Below are positions 18,551-26,949 of a stretch of 64,000 bases of DNA, one piece after another; positions within the stretch are counted from its first letter, which is position 1, and each line of letters starts with the position of its first letter. This DNA comes from Rhodococcus sp. ABRD24 (lineage in GTDB: Bacteria > Actinomycetota > Actinomycetes > Mycobacteriales > Mycobacteriaceae). Below the pieces are notes generated by a model. The model did no database searches, had not been told where the DNA came from, and saw only the letters and a program-made list of their open reading frames with translations. The position numbers and the translations under genes are program-made. The stretch spans positions 1,798,001-1,862,000 of the forward strand of contig NZ_CP035319.1 in assembly GCF_004328705.1 (NCBI RefSeq), written 5' to 3'.

Positions 18551-19962
18551 CCGAAGCCATTGTCGTCGGGTCCGGCCCCAACGGGCTGGCTGCAGCGGTC
18601 ACGTTGGCGCTGCACGGCGTCCACGTGACGGTCCTCGAGGCCGCGGACACGATCGGCGGCGGCACCCGTACCAGCGAGCGCCTCTTCCCTGGACTGCTGC
18701 ACGACGACTGTTCCGCGGTGCACCCGATGGGCGTCGCATCGCCGCTCTTCCGGTCGCTCGATCTGACCGAGCACGGACTCGAGTGGCTGCAGCCGGAGAT
18801 CGACCTCGCGCATCCCCTCGACTCCGCGGTCGCCGGTGTGTTCACCCGCTCGATCGAGCAGACCGCGAACCGACTGGGCCCGGACGGCAACGCCTGGCGG
18901 AGACTGTTCGGGCCACTGACCGACAGCTTCGACATCCTGGCCGAGGAACTGCTGCGCCCGATCGCGCATGTGCCTACGCACCCGGTCCTGTTGGCACGCT
19001 TCGGCATCGATGCCCTCGCCCCGGCAACCCTGACCGCCAGACGTTGGCGCACGGCGCAGGCGCGTGCTCTGTTCGGCGGCGTCGCCGCGCACTCCTTCTA
19101 TCCGTTGACCCGCCCGACGACATCGGCGGTGGGGCTGATGCTGCTCGGTGCCGGGCATCGGTACGGATGGCCGGTCGCGAAGGGCGGATCCCGTGCCATC
19201 ACCGACGCACTGGCCTCACTGCTGCGCGATCACGGCGGCCGGATCGAGACCGGGGTGCGCGTGCGGTCCCTCGGCGAGCTGCCGCGCACCGAACTGACGA
19301 TCCTGGACCTGTCCCCGACCGGAGTCGCACAGGTGGCGGGCGATCGGCTGCCGGCACGGGTCGCGCGGGCATACCGCCGCTACCGGTACGGCCCCGCCGC
19401 GTTCAAGCTCGATCTCGCCGTCGACGGCGGCATCCCGTGGCGCGACGACGCATGCCGCCGGGCCGGCACCATCCACCTCGGCGGCACGCTCGAGGAGATG
19501 ACCGCCGCCGAACGGGCGGTGCATGCCGGCCGGATGCCGGAGCGCCCCTTCGTGTTACTGGGTCAGCAATACCTGGCCGACCCGTCCCGGTCGGTCGGCG
19601 ACATCCACCCCGTGTGGGCGTACGCGCACGTGCCGCACGGGTATACGGGCGACGCGACCGAGGCAATCCTGCGGCAGATCGAGCGGTTCGCGCCGCGCAC
19701 CCGGGAGCGCATCGTCGGCAGCTTCAGCCGTTCCGCGGTCGAGATGCCGGTGTACAACGCCAACTACGTGGGCGGCGACATCGCGACCGGGGCCAACGAT
19801 CCACTGCAACTGCTCGCACGTCCGCGCATTGCATTGGACCCGTACTCGACGGGCATTCCGGGCGTCTACATCTGTTCCGCCGCGACACCTCCCGGCGGCG
19901 GCGTGCACGGGATGGGCGGCTACCACGCGGCACGGTCCGCGCTGAAACGACTCGAGCGCTGA
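18547..19962 (+). CDS. FAD-dependent oxidoreductase, phytoene-desaturase-like
   Basis: A 471-residue flavoprotein of the amine-oxidase/carotenoid-desaturase superfamily. The N-terminal dinucleotide fold is VVGSGPNGLAAAVTLA, followed by VLEAADTIGGGTRT, the second part of the FAD cradle. The C-terminal FAD motif is GVYICSAATPPGGGVHGMGG. GWPVAKGGSRAITDAL resembles the substrate-domain entry strand of CrtI-like enzymes. No carotenoid or isoprenoid partner gene is near, so the substrate is unknown. It overlaps the preceding membrane-protein gene by four bases. The last six codons lie in the first copy of a 17-bp tandem repeat. Confidence 0.85.
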   Translation: MTEAIVVGSGPNGLAAAVTLALHGVHVTVLEAADTIGGGTRTSERLFPGLLHDDCSAVHPMGVASPLFRSLDLTEHGLEWLQPEIDLAHPLDSAVAGVFTRSIEQTANRLGPDGNAWRRLFGPLTDSFDILAEELLRPIAHVPTHPVLLARFGIDALAPATLTARRWRTAQARALFGGVAAHSFYPLTRPTTSAVGLMLLGAGHRYGWPVAKGGSRAITDALASLLRDHGGRIETGVRVRSLGELPRTELTILDLSPTGVAQVAGDRLPARVARAYRRYRYGPAAFKLDLAVDGGIPWRDDACRRAGTIHLGGTLEEMTAAERAVHAGRMPERPFVLLGQQYLADPSRSVGDIHPVWAYAHVPHGYTGDATEAILRQIERFAPRTRERIVGSFSRSAVEMPVYNANYVGGDIATGANDPLQLLARPRIALDPYSTGIPGVYICSAATPPGGGVHGMGGYHAARSALKRLER

Positions 19963-19991
19963 AACCACTCGAGCGCTGAAACCACTCGAGC
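19941..19991 (+). repeat. Three tandem 17-bp repeats at the end of the oxidoreductase gene
   Basis: Unit GCTGAAACSACTCGAGC occurs three times head to tail (19941-19957, 19958-19974, 19975-19991). Copies 2 and 3 are identical and copy 1 differs at one base. Copy 1 encodes the C-terminal LKRLER, the stop falls in copy 2, and each copy contains the CTCGAG palindrome. Confidence 0.9.
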
Positions 19992-20029
19992 GCTGGCCGA
20001 TAGCAGCGGGACAGACGTGACCTTCGACC

Positions 20030-20812
20030 TCACGGTCGCGCCCGCTCCGGCAAGGTGAGGATTTCGACTCCGTCGCTGGTGACAGCGATCGTGTGCTCAC
20101 TGTGCGCCGTCCGGCACCCTGTCGCACTTCGAAGCGTCCACCCGTCGGCATCGGTGACGAGTTCAGCGGTGTCCGCCATGACCCAAGGTTCCAGTGCGAG
20201 CAGCAGCCCAGGGCGCAGTTTGTATCCGCGGCCGGGCCTTCCGGTGTTCGACACGTGCGGATCCTGATGCATCGTCGATCCGATGCCGTGCCCTCCGAAC
20301 TCGGTGTTGATCAGGTACCCCGCGGCGCTGAGGACCGAGCCGATGGCGTGGGAGATGTCGCCGAGACGAGCTTTGGGGCCGGCAGCGGCGATGCCTGCGC
20401 TCAAGGCACGTTCGGTCGCATTGATCATCGCGACGCTCTCCGGGGGCTTCGAGTCGCCCACGATGAAGCTGATGGCGGAGTCTGCAGCCACCCCGCCCGT
20501 GGAGACGGCGAGGTCGAGTGTCAGCAGGTCGCCGTCGGCCAGGGCGTAGTCGTGGGGCAGTCCGTGGAGCACGGCGTCGTTGACGGCCGTGCAGATGTAG
20601 TGGCCGAACGGCCCGCGCCCGAACGACGGCTCGTAGTCGAGGTAGCAGGACAGGGCTCCGGCCTCGATGATCATGGCCTTGGCCCACCGGTCGATGTCCA
20701 GCAGGTTCGTGCCTACTGCGCTGCGGCTCTTCAGCGTCTGCAAGATGTGAGCGACCAGGGCACCTGCCTCTCTCGCTCGGGCCAATTCCTTGGGGCTGAG
20801 GATCTCGATCAT
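20030..20812 (-). CDS. map: Methionine aminopeptidase, type I
   Basis: A 260-residue pita-bread metallopeptidase that removes the initiator Met from new proteins. All five metal ligands are in place: Asp100 (LTLDLAV), Asp111 (AADSAIS), His175 (FGGHGIGS), Glu208 (LALEPWV) and Glu239 (SEHTIAV). His83 (LHGLPHD) is the usual substrate-contact residue. ATG 20812 is preferred over an upstream TTG because it starts the conserved fold and has GGGAAG upstream. It is divergent from a small Xre regulator with a 66-bp shared promoter. Actinobacteria often carry several Map paralogues; pairing with an Xre gene marks this as an accessory copy, and the essential one may be elsewhere. Confidence 0.94.
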   Translation of the reverse strand: MIEILSPKELARAREAGALVAHILQTLKSRSAVGTNLLDIDRWAKAMIIEAGALSCYLDYEPSFGRGPFGHYICTAVNDAVLHGLPHDYALADGDLLTLDLAVSTGGVAADSAISFIVGDSKPPESVAMINATERALSAGIAAAGPKARLGDISHAIGSVLSAAGYLINTEFGGHGIGSTMHQDPHVSNTGRPGRGYKLRPGLLLALEPWVMADTAELVTDADGWTLRSATGCRTAHSEHTIAVTSDGVEILTLPERARP

Positions 20813-20840
20813 GCGCTTCCCATCTCGTTCGACCAATAAC

Positions 20841-20861
20841 TATCCCGTCCATATTATCCCG
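20841..20861. promoter_or_regulatory. Direct repeats in the map/xre divergent promoter
   Basis: TATCCCG occurs at 20841-20847 and 20855-20861, 14 bp apart on the same face, in the 66-bp gap between map and the Xre gene. They are candidate binding sites for that Xre protein. Confidence 0.4.
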
Positions 20862-20878
20862 GTACTAGAATAGGTGGC

Positions 20879-21172
20879 ATGGTCAGGTTGCCGCTAACAT
20901 CCGCAGAGGTCGAACGTGGACAGCGCCTGGGCGCTCTCCTGCGGCGCGCCAGAGGTGAACGCTCGATGCTCGAGACCGCGCTCGACGCCCGTGTCTCACC
21001 GGAGACACTCCGGAAGATCGAGACGGGCCGCGTGGCCACCCCCGCCTTCCCGACCATCGCGGCGATCGCCGATGTCCTCGGCCTCTCCCTCGATGCGGTG
21101 TGGGCCGAAATCAACCAGCCCGAAAGTGGCATCAGCGCTGGCTACAACGCACGTGAGCGATCCGCCTCGTAA
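20879..21172 (+). CDS. Xre-family helix-turn-helix regulator
   Basis: A 97-residue Cro/C1-type DNA-binding protein. The HTH spans about 14-70: GQRLGALLRRARGERSMLE, then VSPETLRKIETGRVATPAFP and TIAAIADVLGLSLDAVW. It has no separate ligand domain. It lies divergent from map and so probably controls map and itself through the 66-bp promoter between them. The ATG start gives the family length. Some Xre-plus-partner pairs are toxin-antitoxin modules, but MetAP is not a toxin family, so simple regulation is more likely. Confidence 0.88.
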   Translation: MVRLPLTSAEVERGQRLGALLRRARGERSMLETALDARVSPETLRKIETGRVATPAFPTIAAIADVLGLSLDAVWAEINQPESGISAGYNARERSAS

Positions 21173-21191
21173 GCCCCGGACAACAGCGGCC

Positions 21192-22232
21192 TCAGGACCT
21201 CAGCGAACTGCTCCCCCGCGCCCAGCATTCCGCGATGTGATCGCCGATGAGGTCGTCAAACGCCAGACAGGCCGCTGCCCCGAGCAGGATGTCGTCGACA
21301 AGTTCCGGTCGCGCGGCCGCCAGGCCACCGGCCAGGTCGCGGACCACGATCTGCTCGTGCACCGAATCGGCCTCGATGTGCTCGTCGAAGAAGAGGGCGG
21401 CCGCGTCCCCGAAACCGAGCCGTCGCAGGCCGGCGGCATACTTCTTGCTCGGCAGCGCCGACGTCGTCTCGACCGCACACAGGTGTCCGGCAAGCGCACC
21501 CAGCATGCTGCGATGACTGCCGAAGTAGGACAGCGCGTTCAACGACGCGAGAGTCACCGCCGGGACCGCGTCCACGTAATGGGCATAGGCATCCGACAGC
21601 CCCAGTTCCCGCATCGTGATCGCGAACAGTTGCGAGTGCATCCGTTCCAGGCGTCCGCCGCCGTACTCGTCGGCCTGCACCTCCACCAGCGCGGCCTTGG
21701 GCCGTCCGGCCAGGCGCGGGATCCCGAGGGTGTGGACATCGCCCTCACGCAGCTGGTTCAGGGAGCGGTGGATCAGCAGTTCCCGGAACTGCTCGACGGT
21801 GGCCTCGGTGGCCATGAAACCGGACAGTCCGGGTGACGTGCTGGGTGCGGTCATGTCCCACAGTGCGGCCACGACGTCCGGCCCCGCGACACGATCGACC
21901 ACCGGCGCGGCGAGCGCCCGGATCTCGCTGTCGAAGGGCGCCTCGAGCGCCGCCCGCGCCGTGAGCAGCTCGGCGTCCCAGCCCCAGCGGTCGTCGACAC
22001 CGTCGATTCCCTGCAGGTGGAGCTCGTACAGCAGCGTCAGGCACAGCTGGATGTCGTCGTCGACCAGAACGCCGAGCCCTCGGCCCGGTGCGGTGGCCAT
22101 CCGTGCGGCGGCGACGAAGATCCGTGGCGCGGCGTCCCCACGGAGCACCGAGAGCAGGGCTGCGCTCGCCGGTCCACGCGGCGACGGCACGGGCATCGCC
22201 GTGCTCGAGGTTCGATGGTGCACCGATGTCAT
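21192..22232 (-). CDS. Haem-oxygenase-like iron-containing redox enzyme (HDO superfamily)
   Basis: A 346-residue helical protein of the haem-oxygenase-like diiron oxidase type. Potential ligands lie in helices at VEVQADEYGGGRLERMHSQ (Glu184, Glu189, His199) and FFDEHIEADSVHE (Glu284, His285, Glu287, His292), the E-x-H plus D/E-x-H pattern of this superfamily. Known relatives oxidise or cleave fatty acids, amino acids or arginine derivatives. The substrate here cannot be inferred. ATG 22232 has ACGGAG upstream. It is the last gene of a leftward run: methyltransferase, CDGSH protein, this enzyme. Co-location with a CDGSH iron-sulfur protein suggests a built-in electron donor. Confidence 0.8.
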   Translation of the reverse strand: MTSVHHRTSSTAMPVPSPRGPASAALLSVLRGDAAPRIFVAAARMATAPGRGLGVLVDDDIQLCLTLLYELHLQGIDGVDDRWGWDAELLTARAALEAPFDSEIRALAAPVVDRVAGPDVVAALWDMTAPSTSPGLSGFMATEATVEQFRELLIHRSLNQLREGDVHTLGIPRLAGRPKAALVEVQADEYGGGRLERMHSQLFAITMRELGLSDAYAHYVDAVPAVTLASLNALSYFGSHRSMLGALAGHLCAVETTSALPSKKYAAGLRRLGFGDAAALFFDEHIEADSVHEQIVVRDLAGGLAAARPELVDDILLGAAACLAFDDLIGDHIAECWARGSSSLRS

Positions 22233-22388
22233 GCGGACTCCGTTCCGTTGCCGGCCCACGCCCCGGCTCTCGACGTCAACCCCATGGCCTCCATCCTGCC
22301 CGGAGTATCCAGATCCTGCCGGGGACCGCGGGCCGAATTCCACCGCCCGGTGAAGATCGTTGGCCGGCAACGAGTTTTCTACGAGGGC

Positions 22389-22419
22389 TTACCCACAAGG
22401 TGTGGATAGAGTTGTGCAC
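22389..22419. other. DnaA-box-like cluster in a 205-bp gap
   Basis: TTACCCACA (22389-22397), TGTGGATA (22401-22408, reverse orientation) and TTGTGCAC (22412-22419) resemble the actinobacterial DnaA box TTGTCCACA. The gap 22233-22437 holds nothing else that I recognise. Confidence 0.4.
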
Positions 22420-22437
22420 GGATCAGATTCGTCGGGA

Positions 22438-22659
22438 TCAGTCACCTTCGTCCGAAGGGCGCTTCTTACGTTTGTGAGAGCTGTCGCAGAAGGGCGGCCG
22501 CCTCGTTCTACCGCATCGACACAGCGCGATCGTGTTCCGCTGGTTGGCAATCGCGCGGCCGTCACCATCCAGAACCGTGACTGGGCCGCGCACGAGAAGC
22601 GGTCCGTCGGGACACACCGTCACCGTCACGTCATCGCGCGTTTCGGACTCGTTCGTCAT
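22438..22659 (-). CDS. CDGSH-type iron-sulfur protein
   Basis: A 73-residue protein with the 2Fe-2S binding motif C-x-C-x-x-T-x3-P-x-C-D-x-S-H, seen as CRCGRTRRPPFCDSSHKR. Three Cys and one His ligate the cluster, as in mitoNEET. The second Ser replaces the usual Gly of CDGSH. The N-terminal half is a small beta domain (PLLVRGPVTVLDGDG). CDGSH proteins carry redox-active, labile clusters for electron or cluster transfer. It ends 205 bp before the haem-oxygenase-like enzyme and starts 10 bp after the methyltransferase stop, so a transcript shared with the methyltransferase is likely. Confidence 0.9.
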   Translation of the reverse strand: MTNESETRDDVTVTVCPDGPLLVRGPVTVLDGDGRAIANQRNTIALCRCGRTRRPPFCDSSHKRKKRPSDEGD

Positions 22660-22669
22660 GCCACCGCCG

Positions 22670-23317
22670 TCACTTCACTGCCCGGAACACGACAAGCTGC
22701 TCGCGCCGCTCCAGTTCGTCGATCAGTCCACGACGTCGCAGAAGCTCCCGCCGCATCGACATCACAGGACCGAACGGTATATCCGTCCTCGCAACGATCT
22801 CGACATCCAGCCCCTGCTCCTCGAGCATCGCCTGAGTCTTCTCCACCCCGCTCAGAGCCGACTGCAGGAGCAGCAGCACTCCACCGGGCGCCAGCACGTC
22901 CGGTGCCTCGACGCAGATGCGGTCCAGCAGCGCCCGCCCGTCCTGTCCAGCGTCCCAGCATCTCGCGAGGCCGCGGGTGGGGAGCGCATCGTCTTCCGCC
23001 GGCACATAGGGAGGGTTGGACAACACGAGGTCGAACCGACTGTTCCGGACGGGCGCGGTGAGATCGCCGCGGGCGACGCGAATCGGAACCCGGTTGAGTC
23101 GCCCATTGATCCACGCGGTGGTGAGGGCGCGGCGGCCGATGTCGACCGCAGTAATATCACGGGCACCCGCGGACGCCGCCTGGACGGACAACACCCCGGT
23201 TCCCGTGCACAGGTCCAGGACCCGCGTGTCGGCGTCGATACTCTCGAGCTGTAGTGCCTGCGCCAGAAAGAAGCTGTCTGCCTGCGGCGGATAGACACCG
23301 GGTAATCGGAGCAGCAA
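22670..23317 (-). CDS. N-type SAM-dependent methyltransferase (NPPY motif, PrmC/HemK-like)
   Basis: A 215-residue Rossmann methyltransferase. Motif I is DLCTGTG (35-41), the acidic residue is in ITAVDIGRRA, and the catalytic loop is LSNPPYVP with NPPY at 101-104. NPPY marks enzymes that methylate amide or amino nitrogen of Gln, Asn or bases, as in PrmC/HemK. The start is a rare TTG, chosen because a perfect AGGAGGT lies 6 bases upstream; longer frames to the right have no such site. It heads the iron-enzyme cluster, 94 bp after iniC. Its target may be a protein or a small molecule. The N-terminal helical domain of PrmC is missing. Confidence 0.87.
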   Translation of the reverse strand: MLLRLPGVYPPQADSFFLAQALQLESIDADTRVLDLCTGTGVLSVQAASAGARDITAVDIGRRALTTAWINGRLNRVPIRVARGDLTAPVRNSRFDLVLSNPPYVPAEDDALPTRGLARCWDAGQDGRALLDRICVEAPDVLAPGGVLLLLQSALSGVEKTQAMLEEQGLDVEIVARTDIPFGPVMSMRRELLRRRGLIDELERREQLVVFRAVK

Positions 23318-23411
23318 AGAAAGACCTCCTAGCCCTGTCGATGCCCGCGACGCCGCCCACGAGATCCTGCCCGCGAGCAAAGGTCGAGGCCTACAGCGAG
23401 TATTGCGGACT

Positions 23412-24953
23412 TCACCGAGCTCTGCACGGCTCGGCCACCGGTCCGCGGTGGCCGGGACTCCCCTGGTCCGCGATGGCGATGCCCGTCTCGCCCAGTTCCG
23501 CCAGCACCCCCTCCGCACTGCGGGCGGCGACGCTGCAGGCACGGGCGGTGAATTGATCTACCAATGGGTGCGCGGCCCGCGCTCGCCACTTGTGCACAGC
23601 GGCCAGCGAGACGGCCCGGCCCTCCTCGACAGCGATGTCCGGATCCAGCCCGAGCCGCTGCGCGGCGCCGATTCCGAATCCACCGATCAGTCGCTGCAGT
23701 TCGGTGAGCTCGTCGCCGGACAGGCTGGTCTCGGTGCTGCGGAGCCGGCCGAGCATCCGAAGTTCCTGGAACCCGTGGACGTCCGCGAGCAGGCGTCCGG
23801 CCTCGTCGAGAAGACGCGGCGTCTGCGCGGTGGGATGCGCTTCGAGCACCCGTTCGAGCGCGACCAGCGCCGAGTGCGTCTTGAGCTGGTCGGCTCGCTG
23901 GCCGAATTGCACGTCGAGCACCTGACGCAGCTCGTCGAGCCCGCTCCGTGCCACCAGCTCCGCCGCCAGGCTGGGGGAATCCTGCACGCCGAGCCGGATC
24001 AGCATCACCGCCAACCTGATTCCGAACAGTCCGAACCGTTCCACCAACTGACGGCGCATCGCCGCCTCCACCGGCAACGACGCGTCCTCGCGCGCGAACC
24101 GGTCGGCGGAGAGCATCGCCAGCTGCAGGTCCTCCGGGAGCACCGATGCGAGTGCCGCAAACGCCGCAAACTCGCTTTGCCGCAACGTCCGGGCCGCCAG
24201 TGCGAGTAGGCCCGCGACCGGCACCACCGCCTGGCAGAGCCCGGTGAGCTCGAGTTCCGCGGTGAACCGCGCCGCCATATCCTTCGCCGACATCATCGCA
24301 TCGGCTCGCCCCGCGCCCACCTCGTCGGCCCGCGAGACCACGCCGACCACCCCCAGCGGACCCGATTCGCCGCCCACATGCGCGCCGATCCGCCCCAGGA
24401 ACTGGACATCCGTCGCGCTGAGACTGCGCAGCAGATACACCACGGCGTCCGCACCCGACGCCGCGTTCTCCGGCGTCAGCAGTTCGAGGGTGCGGGCCGA
24501 AACGTCCTTCGACAACGACGACGTGCCCGGGGTATCGACGATCGTGGTCTGCGCCAGCGCGCTGGCCGGCCACTCGACGTCCAGCCGGTCCACCCGATCC
24601 GCGGTGAGACCCTCGAGGTCGAACGTCAACCGGCCCTCGCGCCGCTGCACCGCGATGGTTGCGCTCTCGCCGCCGTCGTACCAGGCGGTGACTGCCGGGG
24701 TCGAACCGCTGCGGTACCACGTGACGACTCGCGTGCACTCGGTCGCGTCGGTAGGCGCAATATCCTGCCCGACAAGCGCATTGAGTAGCGTGGACTTACC
24801 CGCCTTGAGTGATCCGGCCAGCGCGACACGCAGCGGCTGATCGAGCCGGGACGCGCACTCGGCGAGCTGCGCGCGTGCGACCGCATTGCCCGCATAGGCG
24901 TCCCGCGCCGAAGCGATCAACTCCCGCGCCCGCACCAGCGCCGGGGCCGTCAT
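23412..24953 (-). CDS. iniC: IniC, dynamin-like GTPase
   Basis: A 513-residue dynamin-family GTPase, orthologous in place and form to mycobacterial IniC. G1 is GSLKAGKST (47-55), G3 is DTPG (140-143) and G4 is SRAD (207-210). The remainder is helical, as expected for a bacterial dynamin stalk, but no clear membrane paddle is visible. In mycobacteria iniBAC is induced by isoniazid, ethambutol and other cell-wall inhibitors, and IniA/IniC are thought to remodel or protect the membrane. ATG 24953 overlaps the iniA stop by four bases, so the GTPases are made together, as with other paired bacterial dynamins. Confidence 0.92.
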   Translation of the reverse strand: MTAPALVRARELIASARDAYAGNAVARAQLAECASRLDQPLRVALAGSLKAGKSTLLNALVGQDIAPTDATECTRVVTWYRSGSTPAVTAWYDGGESATIAVQRREGRLTFDLEGLTADRVDRLDVEWPASALAQTTIVDTPGTSSLSKDVSARTLELLTPENAASGADAVVYLLRSLSATDVQFLGRIGAHVGGESGPLGVVGVVSRADEVGAGRADAMMSAKDMAARFTAELELTGLCQAVVPVAGLLALAARTLRQSEFAAFAALASVLPEDLQLAMLSADRFAREDASLPVEAAMRRQLVERFGLFGIRLAVMLIRLGVQDSPSLAAELVARSGLDELRQVLDVQFGQRADQLKTHSALVALERVLEAHPTAQTPRLLDEAGRLLADVHGFQELRMLGRLRSTETSLSGDELTELQRLIGGFGIGAAQRLGLDPDIAVEEGRAVSLAAVHKWRARAAHPLVDQFTARACSVAARSAEGVLAELGETGIAIADQGSPGHRGPVAEPCRAR

Positions 24954-26803
24954 GCCGTCACCGCCGCGGTCGAACCTTCCTCTACGGGGAGTATTTGTGC
25001 CGCACGCTCATTCAGCGCCGCCAGAACCTTCATCTGTTGCTCCACCTCCGCGGACCGCCGCGCGCGTTCGGACGCTTCGATGTTGGCCGCCTCCTGAGCC
25101 GCCCGGAGCGAGTCACCCAGTGAACGCAGCGTCTGCTCGGCGATCGACGTGAAGTGGTCACGCAGCAAACGCTGGATCAGCCGCAGCCGGTCCTTGGACT
25201 CCTTGCCCACCTGAAAGCTGACGTCGTCGGTGAACCTCCTGATCGCGATCTTCGCGTCGCCGCGACGCTTGATCACTCGCGCCTCACGGTCGTCGCGGTA
25301 TGCCTTGGTACCCAGCAGCACACCCGCGCCGACCGAGATCGGATTGAGCAGCGTCATGCCCATCAGCGTCGTGATGAGGCCGAACATCAGCACTCCACCG
25401 TACGATCCGCGCATCCCGACCAGCACCTTCTGGGTGATGCCGATACGGCCGGATTCCAGATCCGACAGTGACGCCACCGGCTCGAGCACACCATCGAGAT
25501 CAGCGACATCGAGCTGCGGCAGGTCCACGGTGCCGGCGTCCGCGAAGTGCTCCGCCACCACCTCCGCCAGCCACAGCGCACGGTCGTGGGCCCACACGAA
25601 GTTGTCGCCCACCGACTGCGCGATCTGCTGTTCGAGCCACTCCCCCAGCGCGTCCCACTCCGCTCCGGGATCGCCCTCGTCGACCGCCCTTTCGGCCTCG
25701 CGGGTGACCTGGCGGAGCCGGTCCCGCAGGTCGTGATCGATGTCCGATGCCAGATCCGCGATCCCGTCGGCGAGGGTCTGCTGCCAGCGCGACGTCTTCT
25801 TGTGCAGTTCTTCGGTGATTGCCTTCGCACGTTGCAGCTCCACCACCGCCGCCGCACCCTTCGCTGGGTCGCGCAGCGCCGCAAGCTCACTGCCGAGCGC
25901 GAGGGTGAGGTGCTCGACGACCGCATGGACATCGAGGGACACTGCGCGGCGGACGCTGCCCTCGTTGCGCTCGATCACCCGTTCCCGCAGAAAGTCGTAC
26001 AGGGCCTCGAATCCGGACTCGGCGTGCAACGAGGCGTCGTCGAGGCGCAGCGCGTGCGAGCGCAGCAGCGACGAGACGGGCAGCAGCGGCACGTCGAGCC
26101 CGGCCCGCTGCAGGTGGCCGCGGTCGGCATCGACGATCCGCCGCCAGTGCGGGTACAGGTCGGTCTTGGTGATCAGACAGGCCACCGACGGGCACAGCCC
26201 GATCACCTGGCGCAGGAAGCCGAGCTCCGGTTCGGTGAACTCCTGACTCGCATCGGACAGGACCAGCACTGCATCCGCAGCCGGTATCAAACCGAGAGTG
26301 GATGCCGCATGGGGGTTTCCGTGTCCTCCGACGCCAGGGGTGTCGACGAACACGAGGCCGTCCGCGAGCAGCGGGCTCGGCACGTTCACCTCGAGCCGGA
26401 GCACCTCGCGGCCCTCCGCTCGCGGGGTCGTCGGGCTGACGGCCGCCAGCTCACCGAGTGGGATGTCCACCCGCCGCGGCGCAGCGCCCGGTTCGGCCAG
26501 CACCAGTTCGGCAAAAGCCTGCTCCGAGTTCTGCACCACCGTGGGCACTGCGGTGGTCTCGTCATCGCCCACCGAACACACCGACAGATTGAGCAGCGCG
26601 TTCACGAACTGACTCTTGCCCTGTTTGAGAAGACCGACCACCACGATGCGCAGACGCGGATCGAGCACTCGGGATCGCGCAAGATCGAGCCGCTCCACCA
26701 GATCGGTTCGGCCCGCGGCGCGCGCGATCTCGACCGTCGGATCAAGGAGGTCTATCAACGCGGCCTCCGGAACCTTCACAACTTCTGCGGTCGCACTGTC
26801 CAT
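24950..26803 (-). CDS. iniA: IniA, dynamin-like GTPase with membrane paddle
   Basis: A 617-residue dynamin-like protein. G1 is GLLKQGKSQ (57-65), G3 DTPG (154-157) and G4 TKTD (212-215). A long helical stalk (about 280-450) leads to a hydrophobic Gly-rich segment at about 470-498, the membrane-inserting paddle described for IniA-type dynamins. It can promote membrane fission in vitro in the mycobacterial case. The ATG start at 26803 gives MDSATAEVVKVPE; the ribosome site is weak, which together with a hairpin upstream suggests lower expression than iniB. The stop overlaps the iniC start. Confidence 0.92.
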   Translation of the reverse strand: MDSATAEVVKVPEAALIDLLDPTVEIARAAGRTDLVERLDLARSRVLDPRLRIVVVGLLKQGKSQFVNALLNLSVCSVGDDETTAVPTVVQNSEQAFAELVLAEPGAAPRRVDIPLGELAAVSPTTPRAEGREVLRLEVNVPSPLLADGLVFVDTPGVGGHGNPHAASTLGLIPAADAVLVLSDASQEFTEPELGFLRQVIGLCPSVACLITKTDLYPHWRRIVDADRGHLQRAGLDVPLLPVSSLLRSHALRLDDASLHAESGFEALYDFLRERVIERNEGSVRRAVSLDVHAVVEHLTLALGSELAALRDPAKGAAAVVELQRAKAITEELHKKTSRWQQTLADGIADLASDIDHDLRDRLRQVTREAERAVDEGDPGAEWDALGEWLEQQIAQSVGDNFVWAHDRALWLAEVVAEHFADAGTVDLPQLDVADLDGVLEPVASLSDLESGRIGITQKVLVGMRGSYGGVLMFGLITTLMGMTLLNPISVGAGVLLGTKAYRDDREARVIKRRGDAKIAIRRFTDDVSFQVGKESKDRLRLIQRLLRDHFTSIAEQTLRSLGDSLRAAQEAANIEASERARRSAEVEQQMKVLAALNERAAQILPVEEGSTAAVTA

Positions 26804-26892
26804 GAGTTTCGCTGCCCCACTTCTCTGTTCGACCTGTTGCGCGCACTGGGGTGCGGGCACTGACTTGTCCCGCGCTTCGACAGATACGAAGC

Positions 26893-26924
26893 GGGCCCCG
26901 TTCGCATTAGCGTGAACGGAGCCC
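26893..26924 (-). terminator. Intra-operon hairpin between iniB and iniA
   Basis: Arms GGGC-C-CCGTTC and GAACGG-A-GCCC with one internal mismatch and a 10-base loop, in the 146-bp iniB-iniA gap. It probably acts as a partial terminator or RNA-stability element so that the surface protein IniB exceeds the GTPases. Confidence 0.6.
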
Positions 26925-26949
26925 GGTTCGTTACAGGCCGTCGATGCGG

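Noticed and set aside
20030..21172. map/xre pair as a toxin-antitoxin system
   Set aside because: MetAP has all active-site ligands and is a housekeeping enzyme family, not a toxin.
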